Positions 16,884 through 24,014 of a stretch of 64,000 bases of DNA are shown piece after piece (the stretch's first letter is position 1; every line of letters starts with the position of its first letter). The notes beneath the pieces are model-generated. The model searched no databases, had not been told where the DNA came from, and saw only the letters and a program-made list of their open reading frames with translations. The position numbers and the translations under genes are program-made. The DNA comes from Nocardia ignorata NBRC 108230 (GTDB taxonomy: Bacteria; Actinomycetota; Actinomycetes; Mycobacteriales; Mycobacteriaceae), in assembly GCF_001612905.1 (NCBI RefSeq), contig NZ_BDBI01000030.1, positions 124,001 to 188,000 on the forward strand. The letters run 5' to 3'.

Positions 16884-17933
16884 TCAGGCGGTGCGGGCAC
16901 GTTCGGCGGGCGCCACCGCCTCCCGCACGAACTTGGCGACCCGTCCGAGCGCCGAACGGCTCTCCGGCATGTCCGGCAGGATGCTCATGAAGGCGTGCAC
17001 CTGCCCCCGCCACAGCTCGAGTGTGTGCGGCACACCCGCCGCACCGAGCCGATGGGCCATGAGTTCGCAGTCGTAGCGCAGCAATTCGTCTTCGGCCGCG
17101 ATCAGCAGTACCGGGGGCAACCCGGCCAGGTCGGCGTTGACCGGCGACAGCTTCGCGTCGAGCGGACCCTCGTGCTCGGCGCCGAGGCGGACCACGGCCT
17201 CCAGCCCGGCCAGCGGAATGTAGGCGTCGCGGCGCACATTCACGTAGTCCTTCTTCGCCCGGTAGTCCAGATCGAGCAGCGGACTCAAGCCGATGAGACC
17301 CGCGGGCAACGGCAATCCGATGTCGCGGGCGCGCAGCGCGGTGGCGAAGGTGAGGAACCCGCCCGCCGAGTCACCGGCGAAGACGATCCGGCCCGGATCG
17401 GCGCCGTGGCGCAGCAGCCAGCGGTAGGCCAGGACGCAGTCGTCGATGGCGGCGTCGATCGAACCCGGCAGCTGACGGTATTCCACATTGAGCACCGGCA
17501 GACCGGTCCGCCTGGCCAGCCCGGCGGCGACGGCCCGATGGGTCGACAACCCGCAGACGGCGAAGCCGCCACCGTGCAGATACAGCAGCGCGCCGTGGCG
17601 CAGCGCCCGCGAGGCGCCTGCGGGACGGATCATCTCCATCTTGAATCCGTCGAGCTGGATCTGTTCGCGCTCGATGCCCGTCGGTTCGGGACGCAGGCGC
17701 GCGAGCAGGTCGACGGCGATTCCGCCGATGGGGATGGTTGTCCGGTTAATGGGGACGGTGCGCAGCAGCGGTCCGACGACGCCGACGCAGGCGCCCATCA
17801 GCACGCGCGACGCGGTGCTCGTCCGCCCGGAGTTGACGACGATTCCCGCCGCCTTCGGGCTGGTGGTGACCCTGGGGGCGGCGGGAACGATCCCGCCCAA
17901 CACACCGGGCCTGCCGATCTTCGAGGCTTCCAT
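16884..17933 (-). CDS. alpha/beta-hydrolase, HSL-type esterase/lipase
   Basis: A 349-residue esterase of the hormone-sensitive-lipase family. The oxyanion motif HGGGF, the nucleophile elbow GDSAGG and the acid/His segment (AAEDELL ... QVHAFM) give the complete triad. The N-terminal 90 residues form a cap. Substrates are probably short- to medium-chain esters or lipids in the cytosol; no signal peptide is present. Two palindromes and a 13-base direct repeat just upstream (17993-18045) suggest control by a TetR-type repressor, not encoded nearby. It is divergent from rmlA. Specific substrate unknown. Confidence 0.85.
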   Translation of the reverse strand: MEASKIGRPGVLGGIVPAAPRVTTSPKAAGIVVNSGRTSTASRVLMGACVGVVGPLLRTVPINRTTIPIGGIAVDLLARLRPEPTGIEREQIQLDGFKMEMIRPAGASRALRHGALLYLHGGGFAVCGLSTHRAVAAGLARRTGLPVLNVEYRQLPGSIDAAIDDCVLAYRWLLRHGADPGRIVFAGDSAGGFLTFATALRARDIGLPLPAGLIGLSPLLDLDYRAKKDYVNVRRDAYIPLAGLEAVVRLGAEHEGPLDAKLSPVNADLAGLPPVLLIAAEDELLRYDCELMAHRLGAAGVPHTLELWRGQVHAFMSILPDMPESRSALGRVAKFVREAVAPAERARTA

Positions 17934-17992
17934 CGCGCACCTACCTCACACTGGCGCGTCGACTCGGTGGCCCGGGTGCGAGCCCCGGATCG

Positions 17993-18045
17993 GATGTCGA
18001 CGCTGACATCTAACACAGTGATGTTTCACACATCGACGCTCACAT
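17993..18045. promoter_or_regulatory. twin palindromic operator candidate
   Basis: GATGTC-N6-GACATC at 17993-18010 and GATGT-N5-ACATC at 18020-18034 are perfect inverted repeats sharing the half-site GATGT. In addition TCGACGCTgACAT (17997-18009) recurs as TCGACGCTcACAT (18033-18045). They lie 60-110 bases upstream of the hydrolase start, in the divergent region with rmlA. Confidence 0.55.
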
Positions 18046-18175
18046 AATCAGATGAACGCCGTCGTGTCCCAGTTATCGACCGACACACCCGGCCGCGAAA
18101 CGTTCGTGATCAATTCGTCCACGTGTCGGAACCTCCCCGACTCCTGCGGCACCGGAGCTGGCAGACTTGCCACCT

Positions 18176-19048
18176 ATGCGCGGAATCATCTTGGCGGGCG
18201 GCACCGGATCGCGGCTGCACCCGATCACGCGCGGGGTGAGCAAGCAGCTCGTCCCGGTCTACGACAAACCGATGGTCTATTACCCCTTGTCCACCCTCAT
18301 GTTGGCAGGGATCGACGACATTCTCGTCATCACCACGCCGGAGGATGCCGAGGCGTTCACCCGGTTGCTCGGTGACGGCAGCCAGTTCGGTGTGTCGATC
18401 AGCTACGTGGTCCAGCCCGAACCCGACGGCCTGGCCAGGGCTTTCGTACTCGGCGCCGACCACATCGGCACCGAACCCGCCGCGCTCGTGCTCGGCGACA
18501 ACATCTTCCACGGCCCCGGCCTCGGAGCCAGCCTGCACCGCTTCCACGACATCGACGGCGGCGCGGTGTTCGCCTACTGGGTGAGCGACCCCACCGCCTA
18601 CGGCGTGGTGGAGTTCGTGGACGGTCGCGCTGTCTCCATCGAGGAGAAGCCGAAGGTGCCGCGCTCCAACTACGCCATCCCCGGTCTGTACTTCTACGAC
18701 AACGACGTGGTCGAGATCGCGCGCGAGCTGCGTCCGTCGGCGCGCGGGGAGTACGAGATCACCGACATCAACCGCGCCTATCTCGAGCAGGGCAGGCTCA
18801 GCGTAGACGTGCTCGCACGCGGCACCGCCTGGCTCGACACCGGCACCTTCGACTCGCTGCTCGACGCCGCCAACTACGTGCGGACCATCGAGGAACGCCA
18901 GGGCCTCAAGATCGGGGTGCCCGAGGAGGTGGCGTGGCGGCGCGGCCTGATCTCCGACGACCAGCTGTGCGAACTGGCCGAGCCGATGGTTCGCTCCGGC
19001 TACGGCCGCTACCTGCTCGACCTGATCGACCGCGGAAAAGACTGGTAG
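18176..19048 (+). CDS. rmlA: glucose-1-phosphate thymidylyltransferase RmlA
   Basis: A 290-residue nucleotidyltransferase with the signature GGTGSRLHPITRGVSKQLVP near the N terminus, YDKPMVYYPL for sugar binding and LGDNIFHG for metal binding. It makes dTDP-glucose from dTTP and glucose-1-phosphate, the first step to dTDP-rhamnose. The ATG at 18176 is chosen over a TTG 9 bases upstream because homologues start M-R/K-G-I. It is followed after 3 bases by rmlC, so the two form a translationally close pair. Confidence 0.94.
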   Translation: MRGIILAGGTGSRLHPITRGVSKQLVPVYDKPMVYYPLSTLMLAGIDDILVITTPEDAEAFTRLLGDGSQFGVSISYVVQPEPDGLARAFVLGADHIGTEPAALVLGDNIFHGPGLGASLHRFHDIDGGAVFAYWVSDPTAYGVVEFVDGRAVSIEEKPKVPRSNYAIPGLYFYDNDVVEIARELRPSARGEYEITDINRAYLEQGRLSVDVLARGTAWLDTGTFDSLLDAANYVRTIEERQGLKIGVPEEVAWRRGLISDDQLCELAEPMVRSGYGRYLLDLIDRGKDW

Positions 19049-19051
19049 CGC

Positions 19052-19600
19052 ATGGAGATCCGTGAACTGGCCATCCCCGGCGCGTGGGTGGTCACTCCCC
19101 GCCTGCTCGGCGACGACCGCGGCATGTTCTGCGAGTCGTTCAAGGCCTCGGAGTTCGAGAAGGCCACCGGGCGGCCCTTCGACCTGCACCAGGTGAACAC
19201 CTCGGTGTCGGCCGCTGGAGTGCTGCGCGGCATCCACTACACCGAGGACCCGCCGGGCCAGGCAAAGTATGTGACGTGTGTGCGCGGCGCCTTTCTCGAC
19301 GTGGTCGTCGACCTGCGACCGGGTTCGCCCACCTACGGCCGCTGGGACAGCGTGCTGCTCGACGACGTGGACCGCCGCTCGGTGTTCCTGTCCGAGGGGC
19401 TCGGCCACGCCATCCTCTCGCTGGAGAACTACTCGACGGTGACCTACCTGTGCTCGCTCGAGTACACCCCCGAATTCGACCGTGACCTGGACGCTTTCGA
19501 CCCCCGGCTGGCCATCGACTGGCCGACCGAGGGCCGCGACGGCCGCCCGCTCACCTTCATCCGCTCCGCCAAGGACCAGGCAGCGCCGCGGTTACATTAG
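19052..19600 (+). CDS. rmlC: dTDP-4-dehydrorhamnose 3,5-epimerase RmlC
   Basis: A 182-residue cupin. The residues expected of RmlC are visible: H62 in RGIHYTE, K72 in QAKYV and Y132 in TYLCS. It epimerises dTDP-4-keto-6-deoxyglucose at C3 and C5. It lies 3 bases after rmlA. Its final codons and stop fall inside a 53-base repeat found again at 59682-59734, so the extreme C terminus may have been altered by that repeat. The last pathway enzyme, RmlD, is not in the window. Confidence 0.93.
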   Translation: MEIRELAIPGAWVVTPRLLGDDRGMFCESFKASEFEKATGRPFDLHQVNTSVSAAGVLRGIHYTEDPPGQAKYVTCVRGAFLDVVVDLRPGSPTYGRWDSVLLDDVDRRSVFLSEGLGHAILSLENYSTVTYLCSLEYTPEFDRDLDAFDPRLAIDWPTEGRDGRPLTFIRSAKDQAAPRLH

Positions 19601-19646
19601 CGGCTGGCGCCGCGGGGTTTTCGGCCCGGAAGGCCTCGCGTCCGAA
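19594..19646. repeat. 53-bp dispersed repeat, copy A
   Basis: Aligned without gaps to 59682-59734, it matches at 48 of 53 positions; the core GCGGCTGGCGCCGCGGGG followed by TTTTCGGCCC is identical. It begins at the last codons of rmlC. Unlike copy B it has no inverted partner downstream. Confidence 0.75.
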
Positions 19647-19672
19647 TACCCGTGGTTGCCCGGCACGCCGAA

Positions 19673-19701
19673 AAGGCACCACCGCGACACGGTGGTGCCT
19701 T
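19673..19701. terminator. bidirectional hairpin between rmlC and the MFS gene
   Basis: Perfect 12-bp stem AAGGCACCACCG / CGGTGGTGCCTT with a 5-base loop, between convergent genes. Four A residues flank the left side, giving a U-rich tail for the minus-strand transcript. Confidence 0.85.
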
Positions 19702-19712
19702 CAGCGCTCCGA

Positions 19713-21176
19713 TCAGACAGTCTGGAGCACCTTCTCCTCGACCACCGGCGCGTCGGCGACCCGCTTACGCGGCCAGAAGACGGTGAGCGCGACCAGTGCG
19801 CCGAGCACCGTGACACCGGCGGCGAACTCGAGGCCGGGGCGGTAGGTGTCGAGCATCTGCTGCGGCGAGGTGCCGTGCGCGGCACCGGAGGTGACGATGG
19901 CGGTGGTCACCGCGAGTACCACGGCCGCACCGACCTGCATGGAGGTCTGCAGCACGCCGGCCGCCAGGCCCTGCTCCTCGTCGTCGATACCGCTGGTGGC
20001 CTGCACGTTGATGGCGGGGAAGCCGACCCAGCCGATGCCGATCAGCAGGACCGCCGGCAGCAGCACGGTCAGGTAGTCGGGCGCGGTGTCGATCCGCAGG
20101 AACAGCAGGTAACCGACGGCCATCACCGACATGGTCACGGCGATCACCGGCCCGGTGCCGAAGCGGTCGATCAGCTTGTCGGAGAAGAACGCCGAGGCGA
20201 CGACAAGGATGCCGACCGGCAGCAGCGCCATGGCGAGCTTCAGCGGCGACCAGCCGAGGGTGTCCTGCAGGTACAGCGTGACGATGAACTGCCAGCTGAA
20301 GTACGAGCCGGCGACCGCGATGATGGCCAGGCTGGCCCGCACCAGCGACACCTTGCGCAGGATCCCGAGCCGGACCAGCGGGTGGGTGACGCGCTGCTCG
20401 GTGACGACGAACGCGGCGAACAGGGCGACCACGGCGATGAACGAGACGACGGTCCGGGCCGAGGCCCAGCCGACCTCGGGCGCGGTGACCACGGTGTAGA
20501 CCAGCAGCAGCATGCCCGAGGTGGACAGCAGCGCGCCGAGCAGATCGTGGCCGCCTTCCTCGGCCTTGCCGTCCTTGGGGATCAGCACGAACGCCGAGAT
20601 CAACGCGGCGACGGCGATCGGGACCGGCAGCAGGAAGGTCCAGCGCCAGCCGACGCCGGTCATCAGGCCGCCGAAGAGCAGGCCCATGGAGTAACCGCCC
20701 GCGCCGAACACGGTGTAGATGGACAGCGCCTTGTTGCGCGCTTTTCCTTCGGCGAAGGTGGTGGCGATGATCGACAGGCCGGTCGGCGCGGTGAACGCGG
20801 CGGCGAGGCCCTTCACGAAGCGGGTGACGATCAGCAGCGTCGGGTCGCTGACCAGGCCACCGATCAGGGACGCGACCGCGAAGACGGCCAGGGCGACGAG
20901 GAACACCTTGCGGCGCCCGAGCAGGTCGGCCGTGCGGCCGCCGAGCAGCAGCAGGCCGCCGTAGCCGAGGACGTAACCGCCCACGAGCCACTGCAGGGTG
21001 GAGGTGGACATATCGAGTTCGGCGCCGATGGACGGCAGGGCGACGCCGATCATCGAAACATCGAGGCCGTCGAGGAACAGAACAATGCACAGGGTGATCA
21101 GCAGGCCCCAGAGGCGAGCGGACCACCGGGTCGGGTCGGTCGCCTCGGTGGCCGAGAGCGTTGCTGGCGAAGTCAT
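19713..21176 (-). CDS. MFS drug exporter, DHA2 (EmrB/QacA) family
   Basis: A 487-residue transporter with about 14 membrane helices, the DHA2 layout. Landmarks are LDGLDVSMIGVALPSIG in helix 1, WLVGGYVLGYGGLLLLGGR and the loop motif GRTADLLGRRKVF (motif A), then FTAPTGLSIIATTFAEGKARN. It should export hydrophobic compounds by proton antiport. The ATG at 21176 is preferred over an upstream start 39 bases further 5' that would run into the operator region. It is divergently arranged with a MarR regulator across two GCATTtAATGC palindromes, a classic drug-responsive pair. Confidence 0.88.
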   Translation of the reverse strand: MTSPATLSATEATDPTRWSARLWGLLITLCIVLFLDGLDVSMIGVALPSIGAELDMSTSTLQWLVGGYVLGYGGLLLLGGRTADLLGRRKVFLVALAVFAVASLIGGLVSDPTLLIVTRFVKGLAAAFTAPTGLSIIATTFAEGKARNKALSIYTVFGAGGYSMGLLFGGLMTGVGWRWTFLLPVPIAVAALISAFVLIPKDGKAEEGGHDLLGALLSTSGMLLLVYTVVTAPEVGWASARTVVSFIAVVALFAAFVVTEQRVTHPLVRLGILRKVSLVRASLAIIAVAGSYFSWQFIVTLYLQDTLGWSPLKLAMALLPVGILVVASAFFSDKLIDRFGTGPVIAVTMSVMAVGYLLFLRIDTAPDYLTVLLPAVLLIGIGWVGFPAINVQATSGIDDEEQGLAAGVLQTSMQVGAAVVLAVTTAIVTSGAAHGTSPQQMLDTYRPGLEFAAGVTVLGALVALTVFWPRKRVADAPVVEEKVLQTV

Positions 21177-21198
21177 GCGGAGGACATTACATGCATGC

Positions 21199-21223
21199 GC
21201 ATTTAATGCCAACACATTTAATG
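21199..21223. promoter_or_regulatory. twin MarR-type operator
   Basis: CATTTAATGC occurs twice (21200-21209 and 21214-21223); the first copy extends to the palindrome GCATT-T-AATGC (21199-21209). A third related ATGCATGC lies at 21191-21198. They sit midway between the divergent MFS and marR starts. Confidence 0.65.
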
Positions 21224-21261
21224 CAGTTGCATGGATTGGCCGGGCGCACTAAGATGGCCGC

Positions 21262-21660
21262 ATGTCGAACCCGGCCAACACAGCTCGGCGCAACGAAGCG
21301 CCCACCGAGCTGGTCGGCCAGTGGCGCGCATTGCTCGACCGGCACGCTGCCGTGAGCTGCGCACTGGAGAAGGCGCTTCAGAACGAACACCGGATCGGAC
21401 TCAGCGAGTTCGAGATCCTCGACCGTCTCGTCGACGCGGCCTGCGAGAAGTACCGCATGACCGACCTGTCCGGCGACATCTACCTGAGTCAGAGCGCTCT
21501 CTCACGCGCCGTGGCCCGGCTCGAACGCGACGACCTGGTCGAACGCATCACCTGCGACGGCGATCGGCGGGCGTGTTTCGTCAAGCTCACGGAAAAGGGC
21601 AGGGCGGTCTACGACCAGGCCCTGCCCACGCACCGTTCGGTGCTCACCGACTCCTGGTAG
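21262..21660 (+). CDS. MarR-family transcriptional regulator
   Basis: A 132-residue winged-helix protein. The recognition helix region (YLSQSALSRAVARLERDDLV) and the wing ERITCDGDRRACFVKLTEKG are the MarR consensus, including the D-x-R motif. N- and C-terminal helices would form the dimer interface; the C terminus is short for the family. It probably represses the divergent MFS exporter and itself through the palindromes at 21199-21223. Its stop is 3 bases from the convergent XRE gene. Confidence 0.88.
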   Translation: MSNPANTARRNEAPTELVGQWRALLDRHAAVSCALEKALQNEHRIGLSEFEILDRLVDAACEKYRMTDLSGDIYLSQSALSRAVARLERDDLVERITCDGDRRACFVKLTEKGRAVYDQALPTHRSVLTDSW

Positions 21661-21663
21661 GAG

Positions 21664-22509
21664 CTACACCGTCGCGCTCGCGGCGGCGGTGATGTCGGCA
21701 AAAGCGGCTCGGTAGCGGTCGAATTCGGCCGGCTTGTCGAGATAGACCGAACCGGCGAAGGTCTCCACGTAGACCACCGGTGGTTCCTGCTTGTCGACCG
21801 CGTTGTCGCCGTCGAAATCGAGCACGGTGAACCGGCCCGACTCGAGCCCGGCGTGGTAGCCGCAGTCGTCCGGGATCACCCGGATGTCGACGGTGTCGCG
21901 TTCGGCCAGTTCACGCAGCCGCGCACGCTGACCGGCGAGCACCCGATCGTCACCGATCCGGCGCGACAGCACCGACGCGGCGAGCACCACCCGCAGCCGC
22001 AACGGTGAGCCCGCCCTGGTGAGCAACGTCTGCCTGGCCGCGCTCACCCGCAGCCGCCGTTCCAGGTCGGCGTCGGTGAGTTCGGCAACCGTGCGTTCGA
22101 GCAGCGCCCTGGTGTAGTCCTCGGTCTGCAACAGCGCCGGGACCAGGCCGTCCTCGTAGATCGACAGCTCGGCCGCCGCCTCTTCGAGCCCGATGTAGAC
22201 CTCGAAGCCCTCCGGAATCACATCGCCGTAACTCGTCCACCATCCCCTTGCCTTGGTTTCGCGAGCCAGCGCCGCCAACGGTTCCACCTGATCGGCGGGC
22301 GCGCCGTACACCTTGCACATGGCCTCGACATCGAGGCTGCGTAGCGATGTCTGCCCTGTTTCGATCCGCCAGATCTTCGCTTCCGACCACTCGAGTTGCG
22401 CCGCCGCGGTTCTGGTGGTCATCCGCGCACGATTGCGCAGGTCACGTAAGTGCCTGCCCAGCTGCCTGCGCGGCATGGTCGAACCGGTGACGCCCTGCGG
22501 TGAAGCCAT
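21664..22509 (-). CDS. XRE-family regulator with DUF5753 domain
   Basis: A 281-residue protein: an N-terminal helix-turn-helix (about 14-70, with RMTTRTAAAQLEWSEAKIWRIETG) followed by a DUF5753 domain (about 90-275, with QTEDYTRALL and HAGLESGRFTVLDF). These regulators are abundant in Streptomyces and Nocardia, usually next to a DUF397 gene, which is not seen here. The ATG at 22509 is preferred: a G-run CAGGGGGGAAGT precedes it, while the longer frame has none. An ATTGT-TTC-ACAAT palindrome at 22597-22609 may be its operator. Target genes unknown. Confidence 0.85.
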   Translation of the reverse strand: MASPQGVTGSTMPRRQLGRHLRDLRNRARMTTRTAAAQLEWSEAKIWRIETGQTSLRSLDVEAMCKVYGAPADQVEPLAALARETKARGWWTSYGDVIPEGFEVYIGLEEAAAELSIYEDGLVPALLQTEDYTRALLERTVAELTDADLERRLRVSAARQTLLTRAGSPLRLRVVLAASVLSRRIGDDRVLAGQRARLRELAERDTVDIRVIPDDCGYHAGLESGRFTVLDFDGDNAVDKQEPPVVYVETFAGSVYLDKPAEFDRYRAAFADITAAASATV

Positions 22510-22596
22510 ACTTCCCCCCTGTATCCAAATCCGGCCTCCCCCTTGTCCTCTGGAGGCCGCCGTTCGCAGCTGACGCATCATCAGATCTGCGGACGG

Positions 22597-22609
22597 ATTG
22601 TTTCACAAT
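22597..22609. promoter_or_regulatory. small palindrome upstream of the XRE gene
   Basis: ATTGT-TTC-ACAAT, 5-base arms, 88 bases upstream of the XRE/DUF5753 start and just after the DUF4282 stop. It is a candidate autoregulatory site; short palindromes like this can occur by chance. Confidence 0.3.
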
Positions 22610-22630
22610 GAATCGGACACCGCGCAAGAC

Positions 22631-23236
22631 CTACTTCTTCTTCCGGAACCGCCAGAACTGAACGGCGCGAACATCTTCGGACAACTGATTCACCGGTTCG
22701 GCCACATCGGACAGTGCTTGGAACAGTCCGTCGGCGAGTTCGCTGATGTGCTCGACCCGGCCCGCGAGCCGGGCGGCGTTGTCGGCGAATTCGAGCATCA
22801 ACCGCACCGACGCGGCGATGGTGAGCCCGAGCGGAACGGCCACGAGCGCGGCGAGCACACCGAGCACCGCCGAGGCCTTCCACATCAGCACCGTCAGCGC
22901 GATCGGCAGGCCGATCGCGAAGGAGATCACGCACAGGATGTAGGCCAGCGGCAGCAGCGTGCGGGTCGCGGGCCTGCGGAATTGCACGTCGAGCAGGGAG
23001 CGGAGCGCCTCGGCGCCCCACTGGGTGGCCGAGCGGGTGCTGCGGAACGGATCGTCGAAGCCCGCGTCGCGCGCGAGCCTCATCGCCTCGGTCTCTTCGG
23101 AGTCCTCGGCCTGCTCTCGCGAACGCGACGCCGTACGCTTCACGTCGGCCTCTTTCCAAGAGAGCCAGCGGGATTCGGCCTCGAACTCCTCGGCCTCCGG
23201 CTCACCGGCCGGGGTGGTGTTCGGCACGTCGGTCAT
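22631..23236 (-). CDS. DUF4282-like membrane protein
   Basis: A 201-residue protein. A charged cytosolic N terminus (1-85, Glu/Arg-rich) precedes ALRSLLDVQFRRPATRTLLP and two hydrophobic helices (LAYILCVISFAIGLPIALTV and LGVLAALVAVPLGLTIAASV), then an amphipathic helix and a basic tail RFRKKK. This matches DUF4282, a two-helix domain of unknown function. The ATG at 23236 was chosen since the frame upstream overlaps unrelated reading. It is divergent from the Prim-Pol-like gene. Role unknown. Confidence 0.75.
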   Translation of the reverse strand: MTDVPNTTPAGEPEAEEFEAESRWLSWKEADVKRTASRSREQAEDSEETEAMRLARDAGFDDPFRSTRSATQWGAEALRSLLDVQFRRPATRTLLPLAYILCVISFAIGLPIALTVLMWKASAVLGVLAALVAVPLGLTIAASVRLMLEFADNAARLAGRVEHISELADGLFQALSDVAEPVNQLSEDVRAVQFWRFRKKK

Positions 23237-23416
23237 GGTCCGAATCCTGCCCGCTTTCCGACGACACGCCAACACCACGGGGACCGAACCTGCGATAGCG
23301 AAGGTTCGTCGAATGAGACGAAGCAGACACTCTCGATTATTTTTCGGAATCCGCGTAACAACTCGGCCACCTTGGGCCGATACGCCCATGAACGCAGGAA
23401 CAGAGCTCTTCGGGGA

Positions 23417-23908
23417 ATGGAGAACACAGTGCGCACGACGTTTCCGACCAACACTATGGCCGCCGACAAGGGTGCCGCCGCGCTGGACTACGCCGCGCGG
23501 GGTTGGAACGTCGCCGAAACCACCAACGGCCTGTGCCTGGTGACCGACGAGAACGTTTCGGCCATCGAGATCACCGGCGAGATGGCAGGCGAGGTCCGCC
23601 GCTTCCTGCGCGCCAACAACCTGTCCGGCCCCGTGATCGAGATCCCCGGCGCCGAGCGTCGCGAGATCCACCTGGTGACCGGCGTCGCCAAGGCCACCAT
23701 GGCCATCGCCGCGATGCGCGAGGCCGGTGTGCTGGTGCACACCGACGGTGCGAGCATCCCGCTGCCGCCCACCCAGCTGGCCGCCGGTTCGGCGTCCTGG
23801 GGCGTCGCCCCGTCCGAGGCCCGCTGGATCCCGCCGGTCGTCGCGCTCGGTGCCGCCGTGCGCGCCGCCGCCACCCGCAAGCGCGCCACCCTGACCGTGG
23901 CCTGCTGA
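23417..23908 (+). CDS. small protein resembling a non-catalytic Prim-Pol N-terminal domain
   Basis: A 163-residue protein starting at ATG 23417 (GGGGA upstream; a GTG 12 bases later is possible). The order GAAALDYAARGWNVAET, GLCLVTDENVSAIEI, HLVTGV and VLVHTDGASIPLPPTQLAAG, WIPPVV mirrors the strand pattern of bifunctional primase/polymerase N-terminal domains (YAARGWPV ... HVYFR ... PPS). The metal-binding Asp/Glu pairs of an active Prim-Pol are not evident. The resemblance is inference from pattern only; it may be a regulator or nucleotide-binding remnant. Its transcript is closed by the terminator at 23926. Confidence 0.6.
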   Translation: MENTVRTTFPTNTMAADKGAAALDYAARGWNVAETTNGLCLVTDENVSAIEITGEMAGEVRRFLRANNLSGPVIEIPGAERREIHLVTGVAKATMAIAAMREAGVLVHTDGASIPLPPTQLAAGSASWGVAPSEARWIPPVVALGAAVRAAATRKRATLTVAC

Positions 23909-23925
23909 GGCAGCTTTCCACAGCC

Positions 23926-23970
23926 AACCCGCGACCGCGACGGATCCCCACGTCGCCTCGCGGGTTTTCT
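23926..23970 (+). terminator. intrinsic terminator
   Basis: AACCCGCGA (23926-23934) pairs with TCGCGGGTT (23958-23966), followed by TTCT, 18 bases after the stop of the Prim-Pol-like gene. Confidence 0.7.
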
Positions 23971-24014
23971 GCGTTTCCCGGTGCCGAGCGGCCGGGGTGG
24001 AGTAGGCATGAACC

